A DNA stretch of 64,000 nucleotides from Dipetalonema caudispina (GCA_013365325.1 JABVXV010000101.1:62001-126000); one strand, 5' to 3'; positions 26,082-38,299 are shown, counted from the stretch's first letter. Notes: a model not told the origin generated them from the sequence alone. Numbers and translations are program-made.

Positions 26082-28748
26082 TCAGAAATCCGAAATGGGT
26101 CCTTTGTTGATGACGCTTAACAGCGAACTGCCATATCTACTCATAAACATGATCGCTTTTAGTTCATTCACCACTCGATCTACTTCATCATTTGTCGAAT
26201 CTCTACCGAAACTAAATCGTACTGTCCGAAGTGCCAACTCATCACGAATACCACATGCCTTCAGTACTTGAGAACATCTGCAACAGAAATGAATATGAAA
26301 CAAACAATGTAATCCGACGATATTTTTTTATGTTACTCGGGACCATGGCAGATGATTTATTCTGAAATTTAAGGCCTAAGACAGTATGCTAGTGATTCTC
26401 CTTCCAAAAAATAGGAATGAAGTCCAAGATATTTAAGAGGATACAGGAATATATGCCAGTATTAAATGATCCAAATCATAAATAGGCATAACAAGTGGCA
26501 AAGGATTGGACATACTGCGAATCTCTGATGTGCACATCTATGACGAAATGTCCTGCAATTATATGACGGAATATTTTCGATAGTTCTCATACAGAAATGT
26601 TATATATAGATTAATAAAAAGTGGACTAACTGTTGAGTGCTTGCATGACATGCAGCTCCAGTGCTAGCAATAAATGATTTACATTTAGAAAGTAGTTCGG
26701 AAGCGTCCCCTGAGTATTTCACAAATGCTACACTACTAGTATTTGGCAGACGTTCCGATGTTTCGAAATTAATCACAATATCATCATTGAGCGCTTCCTA
26801 AAGATCGTATAGGGGTAATACTGGATGAGTGAAGAAGAGAAAGGAAAATTTTTAATTCAAGAAATGCCGATCACCGAAGAAATACCAAATTCTTTAATCA
26901 TAGAAAATGTGCTCAGTCATCTACTTTGAGCCGTTTTTCGAAGTAGTTCCGTATTTTTTGCATATATTCCGAATATTCTTGAAGACCACCCAATGCCACT
27001 TGTGCTGCCTTTCCCAAACCAACGATCATTGGTGTATTTTCTGTGCTACAAAAAGAAAAAGAAAAAACGTTAAATGTTTTTGATTATTGTTCAAGTCGTC
27101 GTATTCTGTCCAATGATCCTTAATACTACAATAAATCTTTTTGATATTTCTTAGCGATATTTTCATAAACAATACAATTAAATTAAAAGTGAGAATCACC
27201 AAATTTTGCGTTGAAAATCCTGAGATAACGTACCCGGCCCGCTTGCTTTCTTCTTGATTACCGCCAAGAAACATCGCCCTCAGAGATACTTTGCTCTCAG
27301 CTCTTATTACCAACGCTCCAATTCGTGGACCATAAAATTTATGCCCCGTAACGGTCACAAAATCAACATTTAAAGCATTCACATTGACATCAACCTTACC
27401 GATAGACTGGGATGCATCACTATGCACAAATATCCGACCCTCAAATTTGTTCTCACATTTTCTGAAAGCAAAAAAATCAGATCATATGACTTTGCGAATA
27501 ATAAACTGAATCGCGCGCTGAGCATATACGTAGGAGTGATAAATTTATTTTTGATTATTATAAAGCTCAGCAGAGACAGTGAAAATTGTCGCAAACAATC
27601 TTGAGATATCCCATTGATTTATTCTGTTCTTCGGAATATTTTTTATTTTATGAGATCGAAGCAAACCTGGCAATTTCAGCAACTGCAGCAACAGGTTGTA
27701 TAACGCCTGTTTCGTTGTTCGCTGTCATCACTGACACCAGGCAAGTTCGATCGCAGAATGCGTCTTCCAAACTATCTAATTTTACTCGACCGGTTGCCAG
27801 ATCAATATCGATTTCAGTCAGGTCTAATGAGTAAATATTATCAGTTCTATTAGTAATGGAATAAATTCATTTTTAAGATAGGTATATTCCATGGAATATT
27901 TCATGGCGAATTACATAATTTTAGATATATTCCATGAAATATTTCATGGTAAATTACAGAATTTTAGATATATTCCATGAAATATTTCATGGCGAATTAC
28001 AGAATATGAAAGCCTGTATTACTTCCAAAATGCATAAAGGATAAAATATAGGGAAGGAATTCAGTGATAAAGTTCTATCAACCAATTTCTCAAAAAGCGA
28101 GTTTTGTCATCAAAATATAAGCTTACCAATTTCTTGTTTCTTTTTCAGGTCACGCAACGGTTCTAGAATCGATGGATGCTCAATGGAGGAGGCTATAATA
28201 TGTGGTTTATAGTCGCGTCCCCAGATTGCTTTCCGATGCTCAATACAGCTGTATATCACCCAGTTATTGGTCTAAAAAAATAATATTCGAAAAAATGCGG
28301 TGTTCGCCGCTACTCAATATCATTACAAAAGAGAAATACGAAAGTCTGACCTCAGTTCCACCTGATGTGAAAAATATTTCTTTGGCGGAAACATGCAACA
28401 ATTCGGCGACGTTTTCTCTTGCCTCCTCAATCACATCCTTTGCTTTTTTTCCTTCATAATTTATCAAAAATCAAAAGATGATTTCCAAAAAAAAAAATCA
28501 AAAAACGAAAAGATGATTCAAAAAAAATTGAAAAACGAAGAATCCTTCTGCCTCTTCTTCTTCTTACATAATATTCCTGATTTGGCAGATAAAGACTTAC
28601 CAAGCTCATTATTACTACTTGGATTACCCCAAATTTGGAATGCATTTACCATGGACCGCTCAACATCTTTGTCAATCGGCGTAGTCGCATTATAATCCAA
28701 ATAGACTTTCCCCTGTTCTTCGATATACCAAGTCATTCCAGCCAGCAA
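26082..28748 (-). CDS. SCLY: Selenocysteine lyase (PLP-dependent, NifS-like)
   Basis: Cytosolic class-V aminotransferase-fold enzyme that removes selenium (or sulfur) from selenocysteine, giving alanine. Exons: 28748-28601, 28451-28351, 28271-28127, 27823-27667, 27461-27234, 27045-26925, 26797-26631, 26277-26082; all phases close, giving about 420 residues against about 445 in human SCLY. Motifs in order: VYLDYNATTP near the N-terminus, IFFTSGGTETNN (cofactor site), VMTANNETGV, HSDASQSIGKV, GHKFYGPRIGAL (PLP-binding lysine), GTENTPMIVGLGKAA, ASTGAACHAS (catalytic cysteine, codon TGT, not TGA), and LRTVRFSFGRDST near the end. SCLY is preferred over mitochondrial NFS1 because of the HKFYGPRIGAL and GTENTPM strings and the absence of an obvious targeting peptide. 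A start at 28736 (MTWYIEEQG) is also possible. Confidence 0.92.
27883..28005. repeat. 43-bp tandem repeat with a palindromic core, in an SCLY intron
   Basis: Nearly three head-to-tail copies (27883-27925, 27926-27968, 27969-28005) with a few substitutions. Each holds CCATGAAATATTTCATGG, an 18-base perfect palindrome, or a one-base variant in the first copy. It lies wholly within the intron between the exons at 28127 and 27823. Confidence 0.95.
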
Positions 28749-29990
28749 TTAGCTGAATAAGGAAGACAAAGTGAAACTTCCCTTCGCTTAAATATTAAAT
28801 CAGTGAAAACTCGAAAGAATATAATATGTGCAAATTAGGAGAACAGCGAAGGTATTTGAAGTTAAGACGGTGAGACTTCGAAGAAAGCCGCTAAAACTAA
28901 TTAAAAGTAAATCGGATGCAACAAGAAAGAAAGGAAATGAATGAATTTAGAGAAAAAATTGGACAACATTTTAGCGTTATTAAATTTTGAAAACAAATCG
29001 TGCGAGTCAGAGTAGATTCGGCATTCAGCAAAATTATCGACAGAATATAAATCCATTATTAGAAACGTTGAAAAATACAGAAACACATCCTGATCAACAA
29101 GATCCTTGCCTCATTTCTGAACTGCGATGAATGGATAGGTCCCTTGTTGACTGCTATTACCAATTATTTGAAGTTACTATGAGAAACTATCAACAATGAT
29201 TAATTTGTGAAATATAACGAACAGAATGAACGACAATACCTCATGGCGATGAAAGCAATAATTCATATACGAAGAAACTCTAAAGAATGCGATACAGAAA
29301 ATAGACAATATTTTACTTGTTTAAAAAAAAATAAGAACTGTTCCAAAGAAACATTAGGTTAGCTTCCAGTGCTGCGAGAAAAACAAACAAACAACAAGAA
29401 GCGTCATAGAAAGAGGAGAAACAAATATCGGATAGAAGGAGTTAAGTGGTGTAAGCTGCATTAAGTTTACTGAGAAAAAATGACATCTGCAAAAGCAAAT
29501 AAATACTTTAAGTTTAAGCGTATCAACTACTACAGGCTACAACACTAACAATAAATGGGGTGTGAGACCCAACTGTTTCATTAAGGATCAGAAAATTTCA
29601 CAGCTTAAATTGAATGTATGGAGAAGTCCGATAGTTCTCGGGAAGTGTTGATGGAAGAGTGGTAGTTGTTATAGTGAAGGGGATTGAGGATGCAGTGTTT
29701 TTCCTGATTTTGAGGTCTTCCAATGGGGTGGGAAAACAGTATGGGCCTTTTTGAATGTTTTCGTCAAAAAGCAGTTAATCTGGACCGTGCCAACCTTGTC
29801 GATGAGGATTGGGAAATTGTTGCAAAAGCCATGTTGGAGAAGAGACCGGTTAATTTTTGGCTTGCACTTGTGTGGTTACTAGAAAAACTCTTGTTTGTGT
29901 TTGATTGTGGAATAACTGGACCCTTAGGTGTAGTAATTGTTTAACAGGTGGTAACAGATGGAAGAAGGAACAGCATATTTCAGGTGGAAA
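28749..29990. other. Intergenic between divergent SCLY and NDUFA7
   Basis: The two genes point away from each other, so this 1.2 kb should hold both promoters. A plus-strand frame at 29723-29944 (MGWENSMGLFEC...) shows no family resemblance and no usable splice into NDUFA7, so I do not call it. An acceptor-like TATTTCAG lies at 29976-29983. Confidence 0.5.
29976..29990 (+). promoter_or_regulatory. Candidate trans-splice acceptor before the NDUFA7 ATG
   Basis: TATTTCAG ends seven bases before the ATG at 29991. In nematodes this arrangement is typical of spliced-leader addition. It also argues for starting at 29991 rather than at the in-frame ATG at 29958, which would lie upstream of the acceptor. 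Confidence 0.5.
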
Positions 29991-31059
29991 ATGGCTAGTA
30001 AATTGCCAAAAATCGCACCAAAAACAGTGATTAATCGTAAACAAACGCCAGTGATGGTATGGTTACGTGATAAGCTAAATGCAGTATATCGTGATCGAAC
30101 TACACCGCCACCCGGCTTACCAACTTCCGATGGTGAGGTCAGTTATATCTCTTCTTGCTTATCTCAGTGATACTAACTGTCGAATAATCATCATTCCATT
30201 TGGGCAAATGAAAGGTGAGGTAATGAAAATGAAAAAGGCATGCATATGAATTCCTGTAGTTATAGAAATCGTTGCTATACAAGTGATTATATACCTTATC
30301 GGAGCACTCACTAGTGAGTAAACCAATTAATTACTGTACTGTACCTATTTAAGTTTACTGCACGAAATCATCATCATGTATTTCTACAGTTAACTTTCTT
30401 CTTATTGCAGAGTAAATTTTACGAAGTGAATCGTTTCCCGAATACACAAGCAGCGCGAAGTCGTCCTTCTGTATCCTTACCTGGTGGTGTACATCACAAG
30501 TCATCCGATAATTATTATTTGGACAGAGATGCTCGACGCAGTGTTCAACCCCCGAAGTGCGTATATATCGCAGATTCATGTGGCCCTGTTTTCAAAACCA
30601 TCAACGGCGAAACAGTAAGGTAACTCTTTTGCTTGAAATGATTATCTTTATGAAATAATTCTCCATGGGTTGTTGATTTCGAGGAGTCTAATATTTTGAT
30701 GTCTACTTGTTAACAAACATAGATATATATTAAGCATAATATTACGGCTGTAGGAGACTTTCCCAGCACGCAAAATGGATCTGTTCTTCGCATAGTTCCA
30801 TTGAATCGCACGAGAGACTTTTCGGTTGAGTTTAAAGCCACCTATAGTTTGCTTTTACAAACCACTTTCCTTATATTTTAGTTGTGAGGTAGCAACTAAA
30901 GTGGAAGCAGGTTTGCAAAAAAACTTTGGTCTGGAGTCACCAACCCCCGGTTTCGGATACGCGTGGCACCGGAACAAAGAAGAGGAATTGCCTACGCCAA
31001 AATATTCAAAAGATTTGGCGGCACTGGAAAAATACGATAAATTCACATATAGTGATTGA
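29991..31059 (+). CDS. NDUFA7: NADH dehydrogenase (complex I) subunit NDUFA7 / B14.5a
   Basis: Accessory subunit of mitochondrial respiratory complex I. Exons 29991-30137, 30411-30619 and 30882-31059 close in phase to about 177 residues. Family strings: VWLRDKLNAVYRDRTTPPPG and LPGGVHHKSSDNYYLDRDAR, matching the TQPPP and HKLSNNYYCTRDGRR regions of mammalian B14.5a. The protein is longer than the roughly 113-residue mammalian form, with a distinctive C-terminal exon (SCEVATKVEAGLQKNFG... TPKYSKDL... DKFTYSD). The donor after exon 2 is GTAACT at 30620; the overlapping GTAAGG at 30615 would break the frame. Identification is firm for the central region; the tail is nematode-like and its role is unknown. 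Confidence 0.88.
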
Positions 31060-31382
31060 CTGAAATATACCAATCCTGTCATAAATTTAGACATATTCAA
31101 GCTTTTGCTTAATTTTTCTGTATCAGTAAAGAATTTATCTCCAGTATTTATTTAACGTTCTGAAATTATTGGTTAAATGACAATCCGGTAAAAGGAAGAA
31201 TGGAAAAAGAAAAGATCATTCATTGAAACTTCGAAGTTTACAAATGCACACTTGAACTTCTCAGGTGTTAATTAGTGGGAATTTTTGTGTAAGATAAAAA
31301 AAGTGTGGGAAATAATGATTGTTTGCGATTACATATTGAATTTATCGTTCGTAGAGCCATATTTACGATTTATATGGTATAA

Positions 31383-31425
31383 TTATTGGTCGAATGAAGT
31401 TTTACAAACTTCATTCGACCAATAA
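31383..31425. repeat. Perfect 20-bp inverted repeat with a 3-base loop
   Basis: TTATTGGTCGAATGAAGTTT, then TAC, then its exact complement. It lies about 320 bases downstream of the NDUFA7 stop. It would form a strong hairpin or cruciform. It could be a terminator-like or processing structure, or a fold-back remnant of a mobile element. No long loop typical of a microRNA precursor is present. Confidence 0.95.
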
Positions 31426-34400
31426 ATTTGTCAGCAGATATTCACTTTCGTAACAAATTATGAGGAAACTAATACAACTTTCATTAACGGTTCTGTTTCA
31501 TAATTCCTTTCTGGATTCGAAGAAAGATCAATCGTAATATACAGCAGTCGCGAAGATGCGTAGTATCGACCGATAGGTTGGAGTTTTTTTTTTCATTTTA
31601 GAGGAGGCGGAAGAGGGTGGAGCTGTTCCAGAACATACCCGCGGGCATATATTCTGTTCTGTCATGAGATACCATCAGTGCGGATAGGAGGGTTATAACA
31701 GGTTGTCAGTTTGCATATGCCTCCCTTCCAAAGAATTTTATATGGTGCGCAGAGAAAAGTCGGAAGATCGTAGAAGGGAATGAGCAGAGAAAGATCGTAG
31801 TTTTGAAGCAGGATAGTTTTATGTCAGTAGTGACGTCAATGATGACGATAATACCAGTTACGAGCGTGATCCGACGATGTCCTCTCCTTAACTTTCACTC
31901 ACAACCAATTTTTGCATCTCTGCCTTACTTGCGATTATTTCTTTTCTCTTTCACGCGAAATTTCTGCTAGATACATTTCAGATTTGCATACCTTATGAGG
32001 AGTAATATAATTCAGGATTGCATTCCCGTTTTCTTTTTGTACCCTGTGAACCAAATTTTGCTATTATTTACATAAATATTTCAATATAAATATTGCATAG
32101 TCATTTGTCCCCAAATTCTTGTCACATTAAAGATTCATTATGTTTGCTTTAGTCAGAATGCTTATTTTTGCTGTAGTCAATGATAAAGTATTATATGATT
32201 GGATTATTTCATTCCGATTAAATTGAGAAGAGAGAATTTCCTGATGAGCGATGAAATGAGGCAGAATGAATCACATAGACTTGTATAAAAGACAGTTTAT
32301 TGCTTATTTACCGCATAGTTTGATGATACCGGAAAAGGCATGATAATTCACAAATTGAAAAATTATGACAGCCTGTTGACTTTTACTTTTAAGTAGCAAG
32401 CGGTAGTCGCAGTTTTAATTAATAGCTATTTTAAATGTGAGGTTATCCGGTTATTCAGCTGAATGGAGCCTTGCTTCTGTTACAATCGTATATTGCTATT
32501 TAGAAGTTAAAATATTCACTTTAATTCAGTATAAAGGCAGGAAAATCGGTAGCTATGAGTATTTGAATTTATGTCATTGCCTCGAAGGTTCAGATTTCAT
32601 TGTTATATCGGAAATAGTGGAATGAAGTATTTCTTTTTTATTTAAAGTAACATTGAAAAATCTGCAACAATTAGATAACTTTTTTATGTTATCCTTGCAA
32701 GAATCATTTCGAAAAGTCACTCTATGATTTGAAAACGTGTCGGAAATAATCCACGAAGATCCGGTGTTAATTTAATAAAATTTATGGGCATTAACTTATA
32801 AAAATGAAAACTCGTGTCGTTCCAAGGAGTTGCTGTTAAGAGGTGTCAGAAGGGGAAGGAAGTAACTTATTTTAATGAGTGGGTGGATAAGGTACTATCA
32901 TTTTATAGCGGTAGTATATTGGTCGATTTTCCGTAACAAAACTGAACCGGATTTGGTGAGATCGTTTTATTGGCGAAGCAGAGGCATAGTGAAAATAAAG
33001 GGAGGGAGAAGTGAAGGAGGCCGTAGCTGAGCATACCAATGGCGTCTTTCCTTCGGGATATTGTCTAAATCAGGTTTTTCATGTTGTCCAACATTTTTTC
33101 TCTCTTTTCCGCTCATCATTCCTGCCTCCTTCTTTGCTATCGTTATTACAATTAGTAAATGATTTATAAATTTTCTCGAGGGCATGAAAAGACGCATTTT
33201 ATCTTGTAGTCGTCGACAATGATTTGTCCAATGCTCGGAATGGAATCAAGTTTTGCATTATTATGGTGTAATTGATTAAGGGATGAAGAGAGATTACAAA
33301 GTAAGGATCTCTAAACACGCTACTCGTTATCTTCATAATCACAACTTTCCTCACACCACCTTTTGTTGTAACTGTTAGCTGATTGAAGCAATGCTTTCCT
33401 TATTCAGCAGTTCGCCCTTCGAGAAGGTTATCTTTCTCTCTTCAATCCAACAATTCGAAGCTAGCGCAGTTGCCCTTCAACTAGAATAAGATAGCATTTC
33501 GAAAGTCAGTCAACTCCTCATCTCTTATTAATTTCAAATTTCTACTTTGATCCCTTTAAAAGTAATTCTCCCTTCCTTGTCACATATCTTTCCCGATGAA
33601 GTCAATCTACCCTACCCACAAGCATCGCTATTTCAAAAAGCATTTGCTCGGATGAAAATAGGATCAAATTGAAGTCTTCATCAATAACAATAATATAATT
33701 TTGAATGAAACTTTTGAATAGTGGTCGATAGATGATGTTGAAACTGACTCCTTACGACGTGGTTCATTGTCCCCCCTTCCCATCTCCCCGCGACACTACA
33801 GCGATCTCTCTTCACCACATGCTTTCTTTTATCCTCGTCTAACATTTACCGGTTGATGTTATTGGTGTGATGGTTGATGATGGCGATGTCCGGTGATCAC
33901 CATCAACATTTCTCATTGTTTCATAATCTCCATAACAATTATTGATTTTTCGACTAGAATTTTGAACGGTTTTTGGGTGGTAATATTTCGAAATTTTAAT
34001 TTTTATATGTTCACTAGAAAAGTTTGTTGATATTGATAATACGTGGTACAATTAAGTGGTTAAAATCGAAACAGTAGAATTGGTTACTGGGTATAGCACT
34101 TGCTGACATAGCAAAAGTGACACTTTTAATTTCTCAGCAACGCTAGTTTCCGATACAAAAACTCTTCAGAGTTATTTGCTATTGAAACTTTAAATTTACA
34201 GCGGCTTCTTCAATGGTTTTCTCTCCCACATATGTCAGGCATACCTATTAGAGAGGTATGAAAGAAGTTCAGCATGAATCTTCCTTGCTCAGCACTGGAA
34301 TATAAAAATCCGATAATTTAATAAGACATGTGAGATATGAAATAATTTTTTCCTGGTAATGCTGGATGAAATGCCGATTTCCGGTTATCCATGTCAAGTT

Positions 34401-35069
34401 TTTCCTTTCTTTCACTGATCCAATGTACTAGCACAATTCCGATGCATTTTGGAACTTTTTTCTCGAACATCTATTTTTCTCTATTTTTTTCAGTTTTTGT
34501 GATGAAAATTATCAACATACAAATTATGGTCACTTTATTTTTATTGATGATTCACAGGAATTTATAAGGCTAACAAGAAAAGCAATTAATTATTATTTGA
34601 TAATAAATTACAGTTGCAAATTACGATTACAAATTACAACCCTTTTGTCCAATATCTTAGCCTACCTCTTATTTCCCTTTCCAATTCTTTTGTACTCCAT
34701 GTCACCAATATTTACTAGATATTTACAGTGGGACTGAAAAAAGTTTTGAGTCTCATCGTTCATCAGCCATCATCAATGAAGTTAAAAAATCGAAAAAAAA
34801 AAAAGAAAGAAATGGAAAGATTATTATCCTAAGAAGCCGTATGCGTTATCATTATCAGCAACATGTCGAAAGAAGGATCTAATTCGAATTAGACTATAAC
34901 AATATAATAATATTGTAGGTTAGCAAGGATTTCAGACCAAAAACATAATTTCAGGACAATCAGTGTTATACCAATTGGCTTAGGTTTTAGTATCATACAT
35001 TCAATACCACGTCGCTATTACTCATCTATCACACAATGTAATCCTGAAACTTCTACCGTAGATTTGCAG
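31426..35069. other. Intergenic, no gene recognised
   Basis: 3.6 kb between NDUFA7 and the GM2-activator-like gene. Only short, unsupported open frames are present on both strands. TTTGCAG directly before the ATG at 35070 is a likely splice or trans-splice acceptor. Confidence 0.5.
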
Positions 35070-36810
35070 ATGTTGAGGTGTTTCCTTACGAATTTCATAT
35101 TAGCAATGCTGTATGTTAAAACATTAGCCCAGTCAGCATTATCGCGTGCTTGGGAAGAAACTTTTCCCGGGCATGTACCATTTTGGGAAAAGTACACTAC
35201 GGGGCCACATGGTGTTGTCATTCGTGGGTGGCAATTCAGTCGATGTGCAAGCGAACAGGTTAGGTATTCTTGGAATTATTCTTAACTAGCAGGTAGAATA
35301 GCATTGGTGTTAGAAGTTTGACTTCGTAAGTTTCTTCCGCAAAATAGAAATATTCCCAATATTAGGCATGTAGTTTTTTATCTACGATAAACCTCATACA
35401 CTGAGTGTCAAAACAGTCCTGATATGCTAGTTTGTTTTTTGAAGTTGAATTTGAATTTTGGAGAATTGAAATAGTTCTGAAAATCTTGCGAAATGGAAAT
35501 TGACTAGTGGATTGGTTTCGAACATGTACACACGTGGTAGGATTGGAGGAGAATTTGTTGGTTTAACATTCTGACGAAATAATTGTTATTGATATCTCTC
35601 CGCACTACTTTGCCTTAAAACTTGCTTGAGAGAAAATATAATTATTGAAGAGATGAATAATGAATACGGAATTCTAATGAACAAATACTTGCAGTGGACA
35701 AACTATGTAGTGAATGTTTCAAATATCGTCGTATGGCCAGATTATCCGCGTTTTCCGGGACCCATATTTTTCAATGTTACAATGGATGTAAGCGAGGAAT
35801 TACCTCAGGACAAGATCGAGATGGATGTCGAGGTATCGCTCGTTGTCTATGGCACAAATCTTAGGTTATTGCCTGAAACTGCCCAATTTTATTGACTGTT
35901 TGAAACGATTATCAGTAATTGGTCGTTCACTGATAGCAATATATTTAAATTCTCCCAAATGTTAACTAAGAGATACGAGTAAATGTACTTTCTTAAAAAA
36001 CTATTGAGGTAAGGCATGCAGTAACGAATAAACAAGGATCGAAGGGTTGGCAAGTGATTCCATGCCAAGGTTGGAACATCATCGACGGTTGCGATGGAGT
36101 CGGTTCTTGGTATGTTTACTGATCCCTTCATTTCATTTGTTATGATTCGGTCAAACTGATATAATATAAATTAATAATGGGGATTAATTTTGAAGATAGA
36201 TGAATTCATCCAACTTGAACACAGATTTACTGATGATGCCTTTTCTGTGCAGTATGCACAGTGTATTGCTTAAGCTATGTGGAAATAATTAATGGAATTG
36301 TAATTTGCAGTCGTTATTGCGATATGCTAGACAAATGTCGTGAAACGGTGAAAGCAGCGGACAAATATGTGACTGATCGAAAGGCGCATGAATTCATCCG
36401 ACAAAATAAGTTGTGCCCTCCACCGAAAGGACACTGGACGATGACATTCAGCAAAGTGTTCACAACTGAAGATCTACCCAAAAGTTTCTTCGGACCATTG
36501 CAATCGGTGCCAGTTTGAAATATCCGAAACTTTTCAGAAATATTTCCGAACCGTCAAATGTCACTATTTAACAACACAAATGGATATTAACATAGAAGAT
36601 GCCAATTATTCTTAATTTCGACAGTTGTTATAATTGTCCCACATTTGGTTTGTTACAACTAATAAGCTCTTGATAAGTGTTATTTAGAACGAGTATTGGT
36701 TAACCTTTTCATTCTCGGACGGCAAAGATAAGAAGCTTGGATGCGCACGTCTGTGGATTGACGTATGCAAGTACCACTTACAGGTAAGCAACAACTTTTG
36801 TAGTACCTAA
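35070..36810 (+). CDS. Secreted GM2-activator-like lipid-binding protein
   Basis: Probably a lysosomal or secreted lipid-transfer protein resembling GM2 ganglioside activator. Exons 35070-35258, 35695-35841, 36009-36109, 36311-36506, 36688-36810 close in phase (about 251 residues against 193 in human GM2A). The N-terminus is a hydrophobic signal peptide (MLRCFLTNFILAMLYV). Family-like strings: IFFNVTMDVSEELP, KGWQVIPCQGWNIIDGCDG, YCDMLD, CPPPKGHWTMTFSKVF, and DKKLGCARLWIDV at the end, matching the order of IPC, GSC, CDVLD, CPFKEGTYSLP and RLGCIKIA in the human protein. Cysteine spacing is broadly kept. The insert KCRETVKAADKYVTDRKAHE, between CDMLD and CPPPKG, is longer than in vertebrates. 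ATG 35070 directly follows TTTGCAG, consistent with trans-splicing. The last codons assume that the GTAAGC at 36784 is not used as a donor; a further exon is possible. Confidence 0.78.
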
Positions 36811-36827
36811 ATAATCATAATCATAAT

Positions 36828-36876
36828 TAACAAATAGCAATAGGTTTTAATTCATAATACCTGTTGCTATTTGTTA
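36828..36876. repeat. 18-bp near-perfect inverted repeat just after the GM2-activator-like stop
   Basis: Arms TAACAAATAGCAATAGGT and ACCTGTTGCTATTTGTTA pair at 17 of 18 positions across a 13-base loop. It starts about 18 bases after the stop codon. It is either a 3' UTR hairpin or a small fold-back element. Confidence 0.85.
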
Positions 36877-38290
36877 GTGAAGATATAGCTATTCAATTTA
36901 TAATGATTCATAGCATCCACCATGAATATATATGCTGAAACAGAGAAACTATTGAGCGAGAAGGCAATTATTCCTGATCAAAAAATCAAAAATAGATGTC
37001 GATTCGATACGTTAATCTCGTCGTATATTCCTGTCATGATTTCCAGATAAAACACAAATTTTATTAAGGATAAGCAACAGAAATGCTTACGAGACCCGAA
37101 TGCATTCAAGAATTTTATTAACGAGATCAGCAGTCAAGTAGCGCAGATTAGACAGCGGACCGGTTCATCCTGAAAATCATACGGGAAAAAAGAAACGTTT
37201 TTCAAGGTCAACTAACTGCTGTATACATTATTGGCGCAAATGTGCAATTCACCCGGGGTGCGTTCGTTGAGTGTTGTACTTCTCTTTGCCAATAAATTTC
37301 ATCAACATCGTGAATTTCCGACTGTACATCTGTCGATTGTTAATAAAAAACTCGGTGAAGAAATTATGAATCTAATAATGCCATGTCACATAGTAAAGTG
37401 CAAGAAATATCGGTCGGTTAATCGGTTCACATCTGCCATAATCGGCAATCAAAAGCTTGCACAATGAATGATTTGTGAGAAATACTGGTAGTGATATTGC
37501 AGAGGTTACAGCTATCGCAATGTTATAATTTATTGGTACCAAAATTAATGAATATCAGAGTAATTAAGATGAACTATCAGTCCGTCGGTTTAATTCAAAT
37601 GAAGATTTTATTCCAAATTATTCATTAATCATTTTATTAGCAAAACGAATAATTACGCTTTCGGTCGTGACTTTGAATCATTTTAACGAGGCTTCTACGT
37701 TTATCATTCATATAATAAAAATAGGAATTCCTGGGAAACAATGAATATCTGCCAATGAAAAATAAGTTTGTTTAACTGATCCCACGGAAAAGTTATTCCT
37801 ACACCGTTCTGGTTGTGGAAGTGTACAGATGATTAGAAAATGGTGATCAATTGGCGGATACACTGAACAATTCTTTGAAGCATTGGATATGCAATATTTA
37901 GATCAGCGTTGAGGCCTTTCTGTTGACTAATATCATAAGCAAGCGTTGCAGCCATCTATTTGCTTAGCATATTTGTCTCAGATGTAGTTGGATTCGCCGG
38001 GACTCAGTAAGCTATAAAAATAGTACACCATCATCAGTCAAGAACATTGAGACAAATGTGGGCACCTTCGTCGCCCAATCACTCAGACAATGAACACAAT
38101 TGTCGCTTATGGTGTAATTTCGATCGCATGTCACAATCCGGTCAAAGAATGGTTCGCTGCGCTTACTGAAAGTGGCGGTGATTTTCATTAACTGTCAGCT
38201 AAGGACATTTTTAGTAAGCTTTTCCACTATTGCAAGTTGCTTGAAGTACCGAATGACCGTGAAATGGCTGATTCTCAATAACTTCGCGTA
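36877..38290. other. Degenerate region, no intact gene
   Basis: Contains stretches with protein-like reading in shifting frames, for example near 37055-37135 and 38055-38190, each interrupted by stops. It lies directly upstream of the MTHFR-like 3' fragment at 38.3 kb and may hold decayed coding sequence. I could not align it to MTHFR exons by eye. Confidence 0.3.
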
Positions 38291-38299
38291 TTTAATAAA

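Noticed and set aside
29723..29944. Plus-strand frame MGWENSMGLFECF... as a first exon of NDUFA7
   Set aside because: No family resemblance; the better NDUFA7 start lies just after an acceptor at 29983, and the frame does not splice naturally into it.
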